Of a stretch of DNA of 64,000 nt, positions 8,256 to 22,026 are shown one piece after another. Source of the DNA: Streptomyces musisoli. Lineage in GTDB: Bacteria; Actinomycetota; Actinomycetes; Streptomycetales; Streptomycetaceae. The first letter of the stretch is position 1; each line of letters starts with the position of its first letter. The stretch spans positions 186,001 to 250,000 of the forward strand of contig NZ_JAERRH010000004.1 in NCBI RefSeq assembly GCF_016741855.1, in the 5' to 3' direction. Both the position numbers and the translations under genes were made by a program. A model generated the notes under the pieces. That model saw nothing but the letters and a program-made list of their open reading frames with translations. It searched no databases and was not told where the DNA came from.

Positions 8256-9143
8256 GTGTCTGACCCGAACCTGAACGACGACGCCACCGAGCCCCGCGGG
8301 CTGGCTGCCGAGACGGTGGATGAGGAGCTCGACATCGTCGAGGGCGCGGACGAGCAGGACGAGTTCGAGGCTGCCGAGGCCGAGGCGGGTGAGCCGGCCG
8401 AGGAGGCCGCCCTGCACGCCGAGGACGAGGACGAAGAGGCCGCCGACGAAGAGGCCGCCGACGAAGAGGCTGCCGACGAGGAAGCCGCCGTCGCGGAGGT
8501 CGCCGAGGAGGAGCCGGCCGCTCCGGTCGACCCGATCCAGGCCCTGCGCGAGGAACTGCGCACCCTGCCCGGCGAGTGGTACGTCATCCACACGTACGCC
8601 GGCTACGAGAACCGCGTGAAGACCAACCTGGAGCAGCGCGCCGTCTCGCTGAACGTCGAGGACTACATCTTCCAGGCCGAGGTGCCGCAGGAAGAGGTCG
8701 TCCAGATCAAGAACGGCGACCGCAAGACGATCAAGCAGAACAAGCTGCCGGGTTACGTCCTGGTCCGCATGGACCTGACCAACGAGTCCTGGGGCGTCGT
8801 CCGCAACACCCCGGGCGTCACCGGCTTCGTCGGCAACGCCTACGACCCGTACCCGCTGACCCTGGACGAGATCGTCAAGATGCTCGCCCCGGAGGCCGAG
8901 GAGAAGGCCGCCCGCGAGGCCGCCGAGGCCGAGGGCAAGCCCGCTCCGCAGCGCAAGGTCGAGGTCCAGGTGCTGGACTTCGAGGTCGGCGACTCGGTCA
9001 CCGTCACCGACGGCCCGTTCGCCACGCTTCAGGCGACCATCAACGAGATCAACCCCGACTCGAAGAAGGTCAAGGGCCTGGTGGAGATCTTCGGCCGCGA
9101 GACCCCGGTCGAGCTGTCCTTCGACCAGATCCAGAAGAACTGA
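8256..9143 (+). CDS. nusG: Transcription termination/antitermination factor NusG
   Basis: NusG binds the RNA polymerase clamp and couples transcription to Rho or the ribosome. Of 295 residues, roughly the first 100 are an acidic, low-complexity extension ([19 protein letters not shown] around residues 60-80). The core NGN domain starts at [20 protein letters not shown], and the C-terminal KOW domain contains [19 protein letters not shown]. The start is GTG at 8256, preceded by AGGAAGAAG. The long acidic N-terminus is typical of Streptomyces NusG and is absent from enterobacterial proteins of about 180 residues. Confidence 0.96.
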   Translation: MSDPNLNDDATEPRGLAAETVDEELDIVEGADEQDEFEAAEAEAGEPAEEAALHAEDEDEEAADEEAADEEAADEEAAVAEVAEEEPAAPVDPIQALREELRTLPGEWYVIHTYAGYENRVKTNLEQRAVSLNVEDYIFQAEVPQEEVVQIKNGDRKTIKQNKLPGYVLVRMDLTNESWGVVRNTPGVTGFVGNAYDPYPLTLDEIVKMLAPEAEEKAAREAAEAEGKPAPQRKVEVQVLDFEVGDSVTVTDGPFATLQATINEINPDSKKVKGLVEIFGRETPVELSFDQIQKN

Positions 9144-9153
9144 GCACTCCCTC

Positions 9154-9195
9154 CGAGAGCGCCCCGCCGGTGAGCACCGGGCCGGGGCGCTCTCG
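9154..9195 (+). terminator. Terminator hairpin after nusG
   Basis: A perfect 12 bp stem: CGAGAGCGCCCC at 9154-9165 with GGGGCGCTCTCG at 9184-9195 and an 18-base loop. It lies 10 bases after the nusG stop. The GTG start assigned to the next reading frame (9170) falls in its loop. Confidence 0.75.
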
Positions 9196-9619
9196 CCGTG
9201 TCCGGCCGGCCGTCGTCGGCACGGTGGCCGCCCTGGCGCTGGCGCCGGCCTACGCCGTCTTCCTGCCGGCGGCCTGGTTGCGCACCGAGGTGCGGGGCGC
9301 GGAACCGACCGCGGCCACCTTCCACGCCGGAACCTGCCTCCTCGGCGGCTGTACGGTGACCTACCCGCACGCGGGGGAGCAGGTGACCGCCGGGCTCCCG
9401 GTCGGCACGCGCGCGGGGGGCCACGCCGAGGGCGACACCGTGTACGTGCGCGCCGCGCCCGGCGAGCCGGAACGCGTCGCACTCGCCGCGGACACCGGGC
9501 GGGGGACCGTCGCCGCGCTGCTCGCGGTGCCGGGCGGCCTCACCCTGCTCGCACTGGCCGCCGGAGCCGTGCGCGTACTGCGCGACCGACGCCCGGAAGG
9601 CCCCGCGCAGACCCTCTGA
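9170..9619 (+). CDS. Small membrane protein with two predicted helices, DUF3592-like
   Basis: A 149-residue frame with almost every codon ending in G or C, arguing that it is really coding. It has a hydrophobic segment VVGTVAALALAPAYAVFLPA near residues 14-33, an extracytoplasmic-type middle with a Cys pair (GTCLLGGCTVTY), and a second helix near 117-136, followed by an Arg-rich tail. The layout resembles DUF3592 proteins; the function is unknown. The GTG start lies inside the nusG terminator hairpin and has no clear ribosome site, so the start is uncertain. It is not part of the usual secE-nusG-rplK order. Confidence 0.6.
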   Translation: MSTGPGRSRRVRPAVVGTVAALALAPAYAVFLPAAWLRTEVRGAEPTAATFHAGTCLLGGCTVTYPHAGEQVTAGLPVGTRAGGHAEGDTVYVRAAPGEPERVALAADTGRGTVAALLAVPGGLTLLALAAGAVRVLRDRRPEGPAQTL

Positions 9620-9632
9620 CCTGGACGATTTC

Positions 9633-9659
9633 TTGTCCCGAGGGGACAGAAGCTATCGT
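9633..9659 (+). promoter_or_regulatory. Candidate promoter for rplK-rplA
   Basis: TTGTCC at 9633-9638 and TATCGT at 9654-9659, with a short 15-base spacer. A dyad TGTCCC-GAG-GGGACA overlaps the -35. It lies about 90 bases before rplK. The spacing is suboptimal. Confidence 0.3.
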
Positions 9660-9750
9660 TGTGCGGTATGCCATCTGCGGGATCGTGCAACGGCATGGAT
9701 CCGGATGACGCGGATGGCAGTCAACCTCTCAGCAAGGACCCGGAGAGAGC

Positions 9751-10185
9751 ATGCCTCCCAAGAAGAAGAAGGTCACGGGGCTCATCAAGCTCCAGATCCA
9801 GGCCGGCGCCGCCAACCCGGCTCCGCCGGTCGGCCCGGCGCTGGGTCAGCACGGCGTCAACATCATGGAGTTCTGCAAGGCCTACAACGCCGCGACCGAG
9901 TCGCAGCGCGGTTGGGTCATCCCGGTGGAGATCACGGTCTACGAGGACCGTTCCTTCACCTTCGTCACCAAGACGCCGCCGGCCGCGAAGATGATCCTCA
10001 AGGCCGCGGGCATCGAGAAGGGCTCCGGCGAGCCGCACAAGACCAAGGTCGCCAAGATCACCGAGGCGCAGGTCCGCGAGATCGCCACGACCAAGATGCC
10101 CGACCTGAACGCGAACGACCTGGACGCCGCGGCGAAGATCATCGCCGGTACCGCGCGCTCCATGGGCGTCACGGTCGAGGGCTGA
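9751..10185 (+). CDS. rplK: 50S ribosomal protein L11
   Basis: A 144-residue protein at the base of the L7/L12 stalk, binding 23S rRNA in the GTPase-associated centre. The N-terminal domain carries [19 protein letters not shown], the proline-rich face where thiostrepton contacts the L11-rRNA complex; the C-terminal RNA-binding domain ends SMGVTVEG. The ATG at 9751 follows GGAGAG. It is followed after 99 bases by rplA, probably as one transcript. Confidence 0.98.
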   Translation: MPPKKKKVTGLIKLQIQAGAANPAPPVGPALGQHGVNIMEFCKAYNAATESQRGWVIPVEITVYEDRSFTFVTKTPPAAKMILKAAGIEKGSGEPHKTKVAKITEAQVREIATTKMPDLNANDLDAAAKIIAGTARSMGVTVEG

Positions 10186-10284
10186 ACCCACCTCTAGCAG
10201 TCATGCGGTCGTGGCCGACCGCACGTGGCAGGGCCTGCTCGGCCCAGGGACCACGACTCCTTTCAGAACACACAGGAGCAAGTT

Positions 10285-11010
10285 GTGAGCAAGCGCAGCA
10301 AGGCTCTCCGCGCTGCGGACGCCAAGGTCGACCGGGAGAAGCTGTACGCCCCGCTCGAGGCCGTCCGTCTCGCCAAGGAGACCTCCACGACCAAGTTCGA
10401 CGGCACCGTCGAGGTCGCCTTCCGTCTGGGTGTCGACCCGCGCAAGGCCGACCAGATGGTCCGTGGCACCGTGAACCTTCCGCACGGCACCGGTAAGACC
10501 GCCCGGGTCCTGGTCTTCGCGACCGGTGACCGTGCCGAGGCCGCGCGTGCCGCGGGCGCCGACATCGTCGGTGCCGACGAGCTGATCGACGAGGTCGCGA
10601 AGGGCCGCCTGGACTTCGACTCCGTCGTCGCCACCCCGGACCTCATGGGCAAGGTCGGCCGCCTCGGCCGCGTGCTCGGTCCGCGTGGTCTGATGCCGAA
10701 CCCGAAGACCGGCACCGTCACCCCCGACGTGGCCAAGGCCGTCACCGAGATCAAGGGCGGCAAGATCGAGTTCCGCGTCGACAAGCACTCGAACCTGCAC
10801 TTCATCATCGGCAAGGCGTCCTTCGACGACGCCAAGCTGGTGGAGAACTACGGCGCCGCGCTGGAGGAGATCCTCCGTCTGAAGCCGTCCGCCGCCAAGG
10901 GTCGCTACATCAAGAAGGCCGCCATCACCACCACGATGGGCCCCGGCATTCCGGTCGACCCCAACCGCACCCGCAACCTCCTCGTCGAGGAGGACCCGGC
11001 CGCCGTCTGA
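10285..11010 (+). CDS. rplA: 50S ribosomal protein L1
   Basis: A 241-residue L1-stalk protein that moves E-site tRNA, and in many bacteria represses its own operon by binding an mRNA mimic. The family segment [12 protein letters not shown] and the C-terminal [10 protein letters not shown] are present. The GTG at 10285 (VSKRSKAL) is chosen because CAGGAG lies just upstream and the preceding in-frame codons do not match the family. Confidence 0.97.
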   Translation: MSKRSKALRAADAKVDREKLYAPLEAVRLAKETSTTKFDGTVEVAFRLGVDPRKADQMVRGTVNLPHGTGKTARVLVFATGDRAEAARAAGADIVGADELIDEVAKGRLDFDSVVATPDLMGKVGRLGRVLGPRGLMPNPKTGTVTPDVAKAVTEIKGGKIEFRVDKHSNLHFIIGKASFDDAKLVENYGAALEEILRLKPSAAKGRYIKKAAITTTMGPGIPVDPNRTRNLLVEEDPAAV

Positions 11011-11056
11011 GCCCTCGGCTCACACCGGTAGCCGCGTCGGGTACGCGCAACGAAAA

Positions 11057-11097
11057 GGGCGGGCCCTGGAACCTTCGAGGTTCCGGGCCCGTCCTTT
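11057..11097 (+). terminator. Rho-independent terminator after rplA
   Basis: The long stem of GGGCGGGCCCTGGAACCT (11057-11074) and AGGTTCCGGGCCCGTCC with a 3-base TCG loop is followed by TTTCTTTG. It ends the rplK-rplA unit. Confidence 0.85.
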
Positions 11098-11175
11098 CTT
11101 TGTACGACCTTACGCACGACTGTCAGTGGCCTGGGTACCGTTCAGGCACAGGACACGCATTAGGGGTGGGACTAG

Positions 11176-12096
11176 ATGAAGAGCACGACCGTGCGCCGGG
11201 TGACCCTTTCCATCGCGGTGGTGGCCGCGCTGACCGGAGTGGCCGCCTGCGGTTCCTCCGACTCCGACAAGAGCGGCGACAAGGCGGGCGGCAAGACCGC
11301 GATAAACGTCAGCCCCATCGCCGCTCTGCGGTCCGCCGAGAAGTCCACCGACAAGGCCGACTCGGCCAAGGTGCGGTCCACGATGTCCGTCGGCGACCTC
11401 ATGTCGATGACCTCGAACGGCGCCCTCACCTGGAACGACGGCCTCAAAGGCAACCTCACCATCACGTACACCGGCGGCCGGATGGCCGAGATGATGAAGA
11501 AGGCCGGCACCCAGTCGATGGAGGCCCGGTACCTGCCGGACGCCTACTACGCGCACATGAGCGACGCCTACGCCCAGCAGACCGGCGGCAAGCACTGGCT
11601 CAAGTACTCCTACGACGACCTCGCCAAGCTCGGCGGCGCCTCCGGTTCGTACATGAAGGACCAGATCCAGAACGCGACGCCGAACCAGTCCGTGAAGCTG
11701 CTGCTGGCCTCCGGCGACGTCAAGAAGGTCGGCGAGGAGACGGTCTCCGGCGTCCACGCCACGCACTACTCGGGCACGGTGAACGTCGCCGACCTCGCCG
11801 ACAAGTCCAGCAACCTCAGCGCCGACCAGATGTCCGCCCTGAAGCAGCAGCTCAGCCAGGCGGGCGTGACCACGGACACGGTCGACATCTGGATCAACGA
11901 CCAGGACCTGCTGATCAAGAAGACCGAGAAGGCCGACACGGCCAACGGCACCATGACCAACACCACGCTCTACAGCGACTACGGCGTGAAGGTCGCCGCC
12001 GAGGCCCCTCCGGCCGCCGACACCAAGGACTTCGCGGACCTGCTGAAGTCCGGCGGCACCATGACGGGCGGCACCGGCAGCGGCACCGTCTCCTGA
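11176..12096 (+). CDS. Secreted lipoprotein, LppX/LprAFG-like
   Basis: A 306-residue protein with a lipoprotein signal: positively charged start, hydrophobic stretch, and lipobox GVAAC with the modified cysteine at residue 25, followed by a Ser/Asp/Lys linker. The mature part, with repeated beta-type segments and regularly spaced threonines, resembles the actinobacterial LppX/LprAFG or LolA-like fold that carries lipids across the cell envelope. Function is not proved. It sits between rplA and rplJ, an interruption of the usual rplKAJL order also known from other Streptomyces. Confidence 0.8.
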   Translation: MKSTTVRRVTLSIAVVAALTGVAACGSSDSDKSGDKAGGKTAINVSPIAALRSAEKSTDKADSAKVRSTMSVGDLMSMTSNGALTWNDGLKGNLTITYTGGRMAEMMKKAGTQSMEARYLPDAYYAHMSDAYAQQTGGKHWLKYSYDDLAKLGGASGSYMKDQIQNATPNQSVKLLLASGDVKKVGEETVSGVHATHYSGTVNVADLADKSSNLSADQMSALKQQLSQAGVTTDTVDIWINDQDLLIKKTEKADTANGTMTNTTLYSDYGVKVAAEAPPAADTKDFADLLKSGGTMTGGTGSGTVS

Positions 12097-12263
12097 CCCT
12101 GCGGCATCCCCAAGGCCCCCGAGGGGCGCTCAGGGGCCCGTCGTGCGCCGAGGGCACGCGGGCCCGGGCGCTTCCCGGGGGGAGTTCCACGAGCCTCCCT
12201 GCGCGCCGTCGCGCGCACCGGCGGCCCGGCCGCCGCCGTCCCGCCAGTTGCTGACGGTGCGAT

Positions 12264-12293
12264 TTGCTCGTAGGCGCCCAGGTCCCGTACTCT
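12264..12293 (+). promoter_or_regulatory. Candidate promoter for rplJ-rplL
   Basis: TTGCTC at 12264-12269 and TACTCT at 12288-12293, with an 18-base spacer. It would give an untranslated leader of about 235 bases before rplJ. The upstream part of the 12097-12534 gap (12097-12263) shows nothing recognisable. Confidence 0.45.
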
Positions 12294-12369
12294 CTTCCAG
12301 AAGCCAAAGACCGCTGGTCGTTGCCGTGCGCTCCAACGAGGGTGCGGTGGCCGAAGGATCCGCTGAAAA

Positions 12370-12480
12370 GTGGACGACCCGCGCAGGTGACTGTGGAAGA
12401 ACTCCCGGGGCACACGTTTCGACGTGTGCGGCTGGTCGAGTCCGCCCCGTGCGCCTGCGCCGGGGCGTTTCGTTTTGCCC
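12370..12480 (+). promoter_or_regulatory. rplJ leader with attenuator-like hairpins (L10 autoregulatory region)
   Basis: Two hairpins lie in the rplJ leader. CACACGT-TTCG-ACGTGTG at 12411-12428 has a UUCG tetraloop. CGCCCCG (12443-12449) with CGGGGCG (12461-12467) is followed by TTTCGTTTTG, the form of an intrinsic terminator. L10 (with L12) represses its own operon through a leader in many bacteria, so this is a reasonable attenuator or L10 site. The L10-binding structure itself was not identified. Confidence 0.55.
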
Positions 12481-12534
12481 AGTCCTCCTTCGGGTCCGCG
12501 CGGTCCGAATCACCCGGAAGGAGGCCGAGGCTCT

Positions 12535-13065
12535 ATGGCGAGGCCCGACAAGGCTGCCGCGGTTGCGGAGCTGACGGACAAGTTCCGCAGCTCCAACGCC
12601 GCCGTGCTGACCGAGTACCGCGGTCTCACCGTGGCGCAGCTCAAGACGCTGCGCCGGTCGCTCGGTGAGAACGCCCAGTACGCCGTGGTGAAGAACACGC
12701 TGACCAAGATTGCGGCCAACGAGGCCGGGATCACGCTCGACGACCAGCTCTTCGCTGGTCCGACGGCTGTCGCCTTCGTCACCGGTGACCCGGTGGAGTC
12801 GGCGAAGGGTCTTCGTGACTTCTCCAAGGACAACCCGAATCTCATCATCAAGGGCGGTGTCCTTGACGGCAAGGCGCTGTCCGCCGATGAGATCAAGAAG
12901 CTTGCGGACCTCGAGTCCCGCGAGGTTCTGCTCTCCAAGCTGGCTGGTGCCTTCAAGGGCAAGCAGACTCAGGCTGCTCAGGTCTTCCAGGCGCTCCCGT
13001 CGAAGCTCGTCCGCACCGTGGACGCGCTTCGTGCCAAGCAGGACGAGCAGGGCGGTGCCGAGTAA
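12535..13065 (+). CDS. rplJ: 50S ribosomal protein L10
   Basis: A 176-residue base of the L7/L12 stalk. The N-terminal globular rRNA-binding domain starts [17 protein letters not shown] and contains [14 protein letters not shown]; the C-terminal helix ([16 protein letters not shown]) binds L12 dimers. The ATG at 12535 follows GGAAGGAGG, which settles the start against the longer in-frame GTG/ATG codons in the leader. Followed by rplL after 117 bases. Confidence 0.97.
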   Translation: MARPDKAAAVAELTDKFRSSNAAVLTEYRGLTVAQLKTLRRSLGENAQYAVVKNTLTKIAANEAGITLDDQLFAGPTAVAFVTGDPVESAKGLRDFSKDNPNLIIKGGVLDGKALSADEIKKLADLESREVLLSKLAGAFKGKQTQAAQVFQALPSKLVRTVDALRAKQDEQGGAE

Positions 13066-13182
13066 TTCGGCTCGCTTTCTGATCCTGGCCGCCTGACGGC
13101 GGCGAGGGTCTCAGCGGGCCGACGTACGCCCGCCTCACCCAGTACATCCGGCACCCGCCGATTTAGTGGAAGGACCGCCATC

Positions 13183-13566
13183 ATGGCGAAGCTCAGCCAG
13201 GAAGACCTGCTCGCTCAGTTCGAGGAGATGACCCTCATCGAGCTCTCCGAGTTCGTGAAGGCCTTCGAGGAGAAGTTCGACGTCACCGCCGCCGCCGCGG
13301 TCGCCGTTGCGGGCCCGGCCGGCCCGGCCGCCGCCGCCCCGGCCGAGGAGGAGAAGGACGAGTTCGACGTCATCCTCACCGGCGCCGGCGACAAGAAGAT
13401 CCAGGTCATCAAGGTCGTGCGTGAGCTGACCTCCCTGGGTCTGAAGGAGGCCAAGGACCTCGTCGACGGCACCCCGAAGCCGGTCCTCGAGAAGGTCAAC
13501 AAGGAGGCCGCGGAGAAGGCCGCCGAGTCCCTCAAGGGCGCCGGCGCCTCCGTCGAGGTCAAGTAA
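13183..13566 (+). CDS. rplL: 50S ribosomal protein L7/L12
   Basis: A 127-residue stalk protein that recruits translational GTPases. The N-terminal dimerisation helices ([20 protein letters not shown]) are followed by an Ala/Pro/Gly hinge (residues about 35-60) and the compact C-terminal domain with [16 protein letters not shown], the factor-binding face. Preceded by GGAAGGA. It is the last gene before a strong terminator. Confidence 0.98.
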   Translation: MAKLSQEDLLAQFEEMTLIELSEFVKAFEEKFDVTAAAAVAVAGPAGPAAAAPAEEEKDEFDVILTGAGDKKIQVIKVVRELTSLGLKEAKDLVDGTPKPVLEKVNKEAAEKAAESLKGAGASVEVK

Positions 13567-13656
13567 GACCTTTCCGGGTCCCTGGACTCGAACACGCGTT
13601 GAACACGGCCGCGTGGGGCGCTGAAACCGGCGTCCCCGGGCTGTAACGCGAGCGCA

Positions 13657-13694
13657 CCGAAGAGCGATCATCCATCCGGGTGGTCGCTCTTCGG
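13657..13694 (+). terminator. Terminator after rplL
   Basis: CCGAAGAGCGATCA (13657-13670) pairs almost perfectly with TGGTCGCTCTTCGG (13681-13694) around a 10-base loop, about 90 bases after the rplL stop. It separates rplJL from rpoBC. Confidence 0.85.
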
Positions 13695-13721
13695 CGTATC
13701 CGGGGACCGACCGCGGTTGCC

Positions 13722-13749
13722 TTGCACTCGCCACGGCGGGGGGTATGGT
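13722..13749 (+). promoter_or_regulatory. Candidate rpoB promoter 1
   Basis: TTGCAC at 13722-13727 and TATGGT at 13744-13749 with a 16-base spacer. It would give a leader of about 400 bases to rpoB. First of three HrdB-type candidates in the 13567-14155 gap. Confidence 0.45.
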
Positions 13750-13918
13750 GATCTTCGTTGTGACACCGGACGGGCCTGCTTCAGGCAGGGGGGCCTTGAC
13801 GAACCGCACGCAGCGCGCAATTCTCAGGACGCGTCGTCACAAGGATCCGAATCCGAGGCATGGATCGACGACGAAGAGGGCAGTATCAACGTGCGTTGAG
13901 GGCAGCAGGCCGAGGGCG

Positions 13919-13947
13919 TTGACAAGGGCGTTGAGCACAACGAGGGT
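13919..13947 (+). promoter_or_regulatory. Candidate rpoB promoter 2
   Basis: A perfect TTGACA -35 at 13919-13924 with GAGGGT at 13942-13947 after 17 bases. The -10 is weaker than the -35. Confidence 0.4.
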
Positions 13948-13963
13948 CTTCGAAAACCCGCAC

Positions 13964-13992
13964 TGGACATCAGTGTGCCAAGTGGCTACACT
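13964..13992 (+). promoter_or_regulatory. Candidate rpoB promoter 3
   Basis: TGGACA at 13964-13969 and TACACT at 13987-13992 with an ideal 17-base spacer, giving a leader of about 155 bases. This is the best matched of the three. Confidence 0.55.
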
Positions 13993-14155
13993 GACCCTTT
14001 GCGCTGCCTGTTAGCTGTCCCCTGCCCGTCACCAGGGGTCTGCCCTCACTTGAGCACAGTCGACCGAAGCCCCCCTGACCTGGGGTTTCCGTCCCTGTGT
14101 ACGGGGAGGGACCGGTACGCGCGTAGTGAGTCCGAGCCCTCGGAAGGACCCCCTC

Positions 14156-17100
14156 TTGGCCGCCTCGCGCACTGCCTCGACCGCGAATACGAACAACGGC
14201 GCCAGCACCGCCCCGCTGCGCATCTCCTTTGCAAAGATCAAGGAGCCCCTCGAGGTTCCGAACCTGCTCGCGCTGCAGACCGAGAGCTTCGACTGGCTGC
14301 TCGGCAACACCGCCTGGCAGAGTCGGGTCGAGGAGGCTCTGGAGAACGGTCAGGACGTCCCCACCAAGTCCGGTCTGGAGGAGATCTTCGAGGAGATCTC
14401 CCCGATCGAGGACTTCTCCGGGTCGATGTCCCTGACGTTCCGGGACCACCGCTTCGAGCCGCCGAAGAACTCCATCGACGAGTGCAAGGAGCGCGACTTC
14501 ACGTACGCCGCCCCGCTCTTCGTCACCGCTGAGTTCACCAACAACGAGACCGGCGAGATCAAGTCCCAGACCGTCTTCATGGGCGACTTCCCGCTCATGA
14601 CGAACAAGGGCACTTTCGTCATCAACGGCACCGAGCGTGTCGTGGTGTCGCAGCTGGTCCGTTCCCCCGGTGTCTACTTCGACTCCTCCATCGACAAGAC
14701 GTCCGACAAGGACATCTTCTCCGCCAAGATCATCCCGTCCCGGGGTGCCTGGCTGGAGATGGAGATCGACAAGCGCGACATGGTCGGTGTCCGTATCGAC
14801 CGCAAGCGCAAGCAGTCGGTCACCGTTCTGCTCAAGGCGCTCGGCTGGACGACCGAGCAGATCCTCGAGGAGTTCGGCGACTACGAGTCGATGCGCGCCA
14901 CCCTGGAGAAGGACCACACCCAGGGCCAGGACGACGCGCTGCTCGACATCTACCGCAAGCTGCGTCCGGGCGAGCCCCCCACGCGTGAGGCCGCGCAGAC
15001 GCTTCTCGAGAACCTTTACTTCAACCCGAAGCGCTACGACCTCGCCAAGGTCGGCCGCTACAAGGTCAACAAGAAGCTGGGTGCGGACGCTCCGCTCGAC
15101 GCGGGCATCCTGACCGTCGAGGACATCATCTCGACGATCAAGTACCTGGTGCAGCTGCACGCCGGCGAGACCGAGACCACCGGTGACAGCGGCGACACGA
15201 TCGTCGTCGAGACGGACGACATCGACCACTTCGGCAACCGTCGCCTGCGCAGCGTCGGCGAGCTGATCCAGAACCAGGTCCGTACGGGTCTCGCCCGTAT
15301 GGAGCGTGTCGTGCGCGAGCGCATGACCACCCAGGACGTCGAGGCGATCACGCCGCAGACCCTGATCAACATCCGGCCGGTCGTCGCCTCCATCAAGGAG
15401 TTCTTCGGCACCAGCCAGCTGTCGCAGTTCATGGACCAGAACAACCCGCTGTCGGGTCTCACCCACAAGCGCCGTCTGTCGGCCCTTGGCCCGGGTGGTC
15501 TCTCCCGTGAGCGGGCCGGCTTCGAGGTCCGTGACGTGCACCCCTCGCACTACGGCCGTATGTGCCCGATCGAGACGCCGGAAGGCCCGAACATCGGTCT
15601 GATCGGCTCGCTCGCCTCCTACGGCCGGGTCAACGCGTTCGGTTTCGTCGAGACCCCGTACCGCAAGGTCATCGACGGCCAGGTCACCGACGAGGTCGAC
15701 TACCTGACCGCCGACGAGGAGGACCGCTTCGTCATCGCGCAGGCCAACGCGCCGCTGACGAACGAGCTCCGCTTCGAGGAGAACCGCGTCCTGGTCCGCC
15801 GCCGTGGCGGCGAGGTCGACTACGTCGGCCCCGAGGACGTGGACTACATGGACGTCTCGCCGCGCCAGATGGTGTCGGTCGCGACCGCCATGATCCCGTT
15901 CCTCGAGCACGACGACGCCAACCGTGCCCTCATGGGCGCGAACATGATGCGCCAGGCCGTTCCGCTGATTAAGTCGGAGGCCCCGCTCGTCGGCACCGGC
16001 ATGGAGTACCGCTCCGCCGTCGACGCCGGCGACGTCGTCAAGGCCGAGAAGGCCGGTGTGGTCCAGGAGGTCTCCGCGGACTACATCACCACCGCCAACG
16101 ACGACGGCACGTACATCACGTACCGCCTGGCCAAGTTCGCCCGCTCCAACCAGGGCACCTCGGTCAACCAGAAGGTCATCGTCAACGAGGGCGACCGGAT
16201 CATCGAGGGCCAGGTCCTCGCCGACGGTCCGGCCACCCAGAACGGCGAGATGGCCCTCGGCAAGAACCTGCTCGTGGCGTTCATGCCGTGGGAGGGTCAC
16301 AACTACGAGGACGCGATCATCCTGTCGCAGCGCCTCGTGCAGGACGACGTCCTCTCCTCGATCCACATCGAGGAGCACGAGGTCGACGCCCGTGACACCA
16401 AGCTCGGCCCCGAGGAGATCACCCGGGACATCCCGAACGTCTCCGAGGAGGTCCTCGCCGACCTCGACGAGCGCGGCATCATCCGCATCGGCGCCGAGGT
16501 CATCGCCGGCGACATCCTCGTCGGCAAGGTCACCCCGAAGGGTGAGACCGAGCTGACCCCCGAGGAGCGCCTGCTCCGCGCGATCTTCGGTGAGAAGGCG
16601 CGTGAGGTCCGTGACACCTCGCTGAAGGTGCCGCACGGTGAGACCGGCAAGGTCATCGGCGTGCGCGTCTTCGACCGCGAGGAGGGCGACGAGCTTCCCC
16701 CCGGTGTGAACCAGCTGGTGCGCGTGTACGTCGCGCAGAAGCGCAAGATCACCGACGGTGACAAGCTCGCCGGCCGTCACGGCAACAAGGGTGTCATCTC
16801 CAAGATCCTGCCGATCGAGGACATGCCGTTCCTGGAGGACGGCACCCCGGTCGACATCATCCTCAACCCGCTGGGTGTGCCGTCCCGAATGAACCCGGGA
16901 CAGGTCCTGGAGATCCACCTCGGCTGGCTCGCCAGCCGCGGCTGGGACGTCTCCGGCCTCGCGGACGAGTGGGCCCAGCGTCTCCAGGTCATCGGCGCCG
17001 ACCAGGTCGCCCCGCGCACCAACGTCGCGACCCCGGTCTTCGACGGTGCCCGCGAGGACGAGCTGGCGGGTCTGCTCCAGCACACCATCCCGAACCGCGA

Positions 17101-17641
17101 CGGCGAGCGCATGGTGCTCCCGTCCGGCAAGGCGCGGCTGTTCGACGGCCGCAGCGGTGAGCCGTTCCCGGACCCGATCTCGGTCGGCTACATGTACATC
17201 CTGAAGCTGCACCACCTGGTCGACGACAAGCTGCACGCCCGTTCGACCGGTCCGTACTCGATGATCACCCAGCAGCCGCTGGGTGGTAAGGCCCAGTTCG
17301 GTGGTCAGCGCTTCGGTGAGATGGAGGTGTGGGCCCTCGAGGCCTACGGCGCCGCGTACGCCCTCCAGGAGCTGCTGACCATCAAGTCCGACGACGTCAC
17401 CGGCCGCGTGAAGGTCTACGAGGCCATCGTCAAGGGCGAGAACATCCCTGAGCCCGGCATTCCCGAGTCCTTCAAGGTGCTCATCAAGGAAATGCAGTCC
17501 CTGTGCCTCAACGTGGAGGTGCTGTCCTCGGACGGTATGTCCATCGAGATGCGCGACACCGACGAGGACGTCTTCCGCGCTGCGGAGGAGCTCGGTATCG
17601 ACCTGTCCCGGCGCGAGCCGAGCAGCGTCGAAGAGGTCTGA
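14156..17641 (+). CDS. rpoB: DNA-directed RNA polymerase subunit beta
   Basis: The 1161-residue beta subunit forms the upper jaw and half the active-site cleft. The rifampicin region is present and wild-type in form ([20 protein letters not shown], then [16 protein letters not shown]). Further signatures are [30 protein letters not shown], and the C-terminal [20 protein letters not shown] that contacts beta-prime. TTG at 14156 is chosen over GTG at 14126: GGAAGGA lies 7 bases before the TTG, while the GTG has no ribosome site at proper distance, and the TTG gives the family length. A TTG start may limit translation. Confidence 0.96.
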   Translation: MAASRTASTANTNNGASTAPLRISFAKIKEPLEVPNLLALQTESFDWLLGNTAWQSRVEEALENGQDVPTKSGLEEIFEEISPIEDFSGSMSLTFRDHRFEPPKNSIDECKERDFTYAAPLFVTAEFTNNETGEIKSQTVFMGDFPLMTNKGTFVINGTERVVVSQLVRSPGVYFDSSIDKTSDKDIFSAKIIPSRGAWLEMEIDKRDMVGVRIDRKRKQSVTVLLKALGWTTEQILEEFGDYESMRATLEKDHTQGQDDALLDIYRKLRPGEPPTREAAQTLLENLYFNPKRYDLAKVGRYKVNKKLGADAPLDAGILTVEDIISTIKYLVQLHAGETETTGDSGDTIVVETDDIDHFGNRRLRSVGELIQNQVRTGLARMERVVRERMTTQDVEAITPQTLINIRPVVASIKEFFGTSQLSQFMDQNNPLSGLTHKRRLSALGPGGLSRERAGFEVRDVHPSHYGRMCPIETPEGPNIGLIGSLASYGRVNAFGFVETPYRKVIDGQVTDEVDYLTADEEDRFVIAQANAPLTNELRFEENRVLVRRRGGEVDYVGPEDVDYMDVSPRQMVSVATAMIPFLEHDDANRALMGANMMRQAVPLIKSEAPLVGTGMEYRSAVDAGDVVKAEKAGVVQEVSADYITTANDDGTYITYRLAKFARSNQGTSVNQKVIVNEGDRIIEGQVLADGPATQNGEMALGKNLLVAFMPWEGHNYEDAIILSQRLVQDDVLSSIHIEEHEVDARDTKLGPEEITRDIPNVSEEVLADLDERGIIRIGAEVIAGDILVGKVTPKGETELTPEERLLRAIFGEKAREVRDTSLKVPHGETGKVIGVRVFDREEGDELPPGVNQLVRVYVAQKRKITDGDKLAGRHGNKGVISKILPIEDMPFLEDGTPVDIILNPLGVPSRMNPGQVLEIHLGWLASRGWDVSGLADEWAQRLQVIGADQVAPRTNVATPVFDGAREDELAGLLQHTIPNRDGERMVLPSGKARLFDGRSGEPFPDPISVGYMYILKLHHLVDDKLHARSTGPYSMITQQPLGGKAQFGGQRFGEMEVWALEAYGAAYALQELLTIKSDDVTGRVKVYEAIVKGENIPEPGIPESFKVLIKEMQSLCLNVEVLSSDGMSIEMRDTDEDVFRAAEELGIDLSRREPSSVEEV

Positions 17642-17649
17642 CGGGAGTC

Positions 17650-17682
17650 CGGCGGGGCCCTCACCCATGAGGGCCTCCGCCG
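17650..17682 (+). other. Hairpin between rpoB and rpoC
   Basis: CGGCGGGGCCCTC (17650-17662) pairs with GAGGGCCTCCGCCG (17669-17682) with one bulge. There is no T-run, so an mRNA processing or stability element inside the operon is more likely than a terminator. Confidence 0.5.
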
Positions 17683-17740
17683 ACCCCCAGGCCCCCGTTT
17701 CAGACCACAGACTTTCGACCCTGAGAGGGATTGACGCATA

Positions 17741-21640
<3,900 letters not shown>

Positions 21641-21654
21641 GGCGTACGTCCACT

Positions 21655-21688
21655 GAAGGGCGGTCACCCCACGGGGTGGCCGCCCTTC
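21655..21688 (+). terminator. Terminator after rpoC
   Basis: GAAGGGCGGTCACCCC (21655-21670) with GGGTGGCCGCCCTTC (ending 21688) and an ACG-centred loop; nearly perfect stem, 15 bases after the rpoC stop. Confidence 0.85.
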
Positions 21689-22026
21689 GGCGTTGCCCGG
21701 ACCCGCGGGGCGGGGCTTCGGCGGGCGGGGCCGTAGAGAGCCCCCCAGGGGCGCCGTCAGGCCCGGCGGGCACGCGAGGGGCGGGTCCGGCCGGAAAGGG
21801 CCGGGAGCTCCGGGAGCAGGGCGGCGAGGGCGGGGAGGGCCCGCGAGCGCCATGGGCGGGGCGAAGGGCCGACGGGCCGCCGGGGCGGCGTGCGGAGTGC
21901 CTCGCGGCTGATCGCCGCCCGCGTGCCGGCCGTCCCAGGTGGCGGCGAATTCGCCATTTCGAAGATCGCGTAGCGTACCGGCGCTTGACAGCACCCGCAC
22001 CCTGGGGCCGCTGGACCCCATTTGTT
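21689..22026. other. GC-rich intergenic region with no recognisable gene
   Basis: Between the rpoC terminator and the rpsL promoter the sequence is purine-rich on the plus strand up to about 21900, and open frames in it lack codon bias or family resemblance. A perfect 12-base palindrome GGCGAATTCGCC occurs at 21944-21955. TTGACA at 21985 has no partner -10. Nothing else is supported. Confidence 0.5.
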
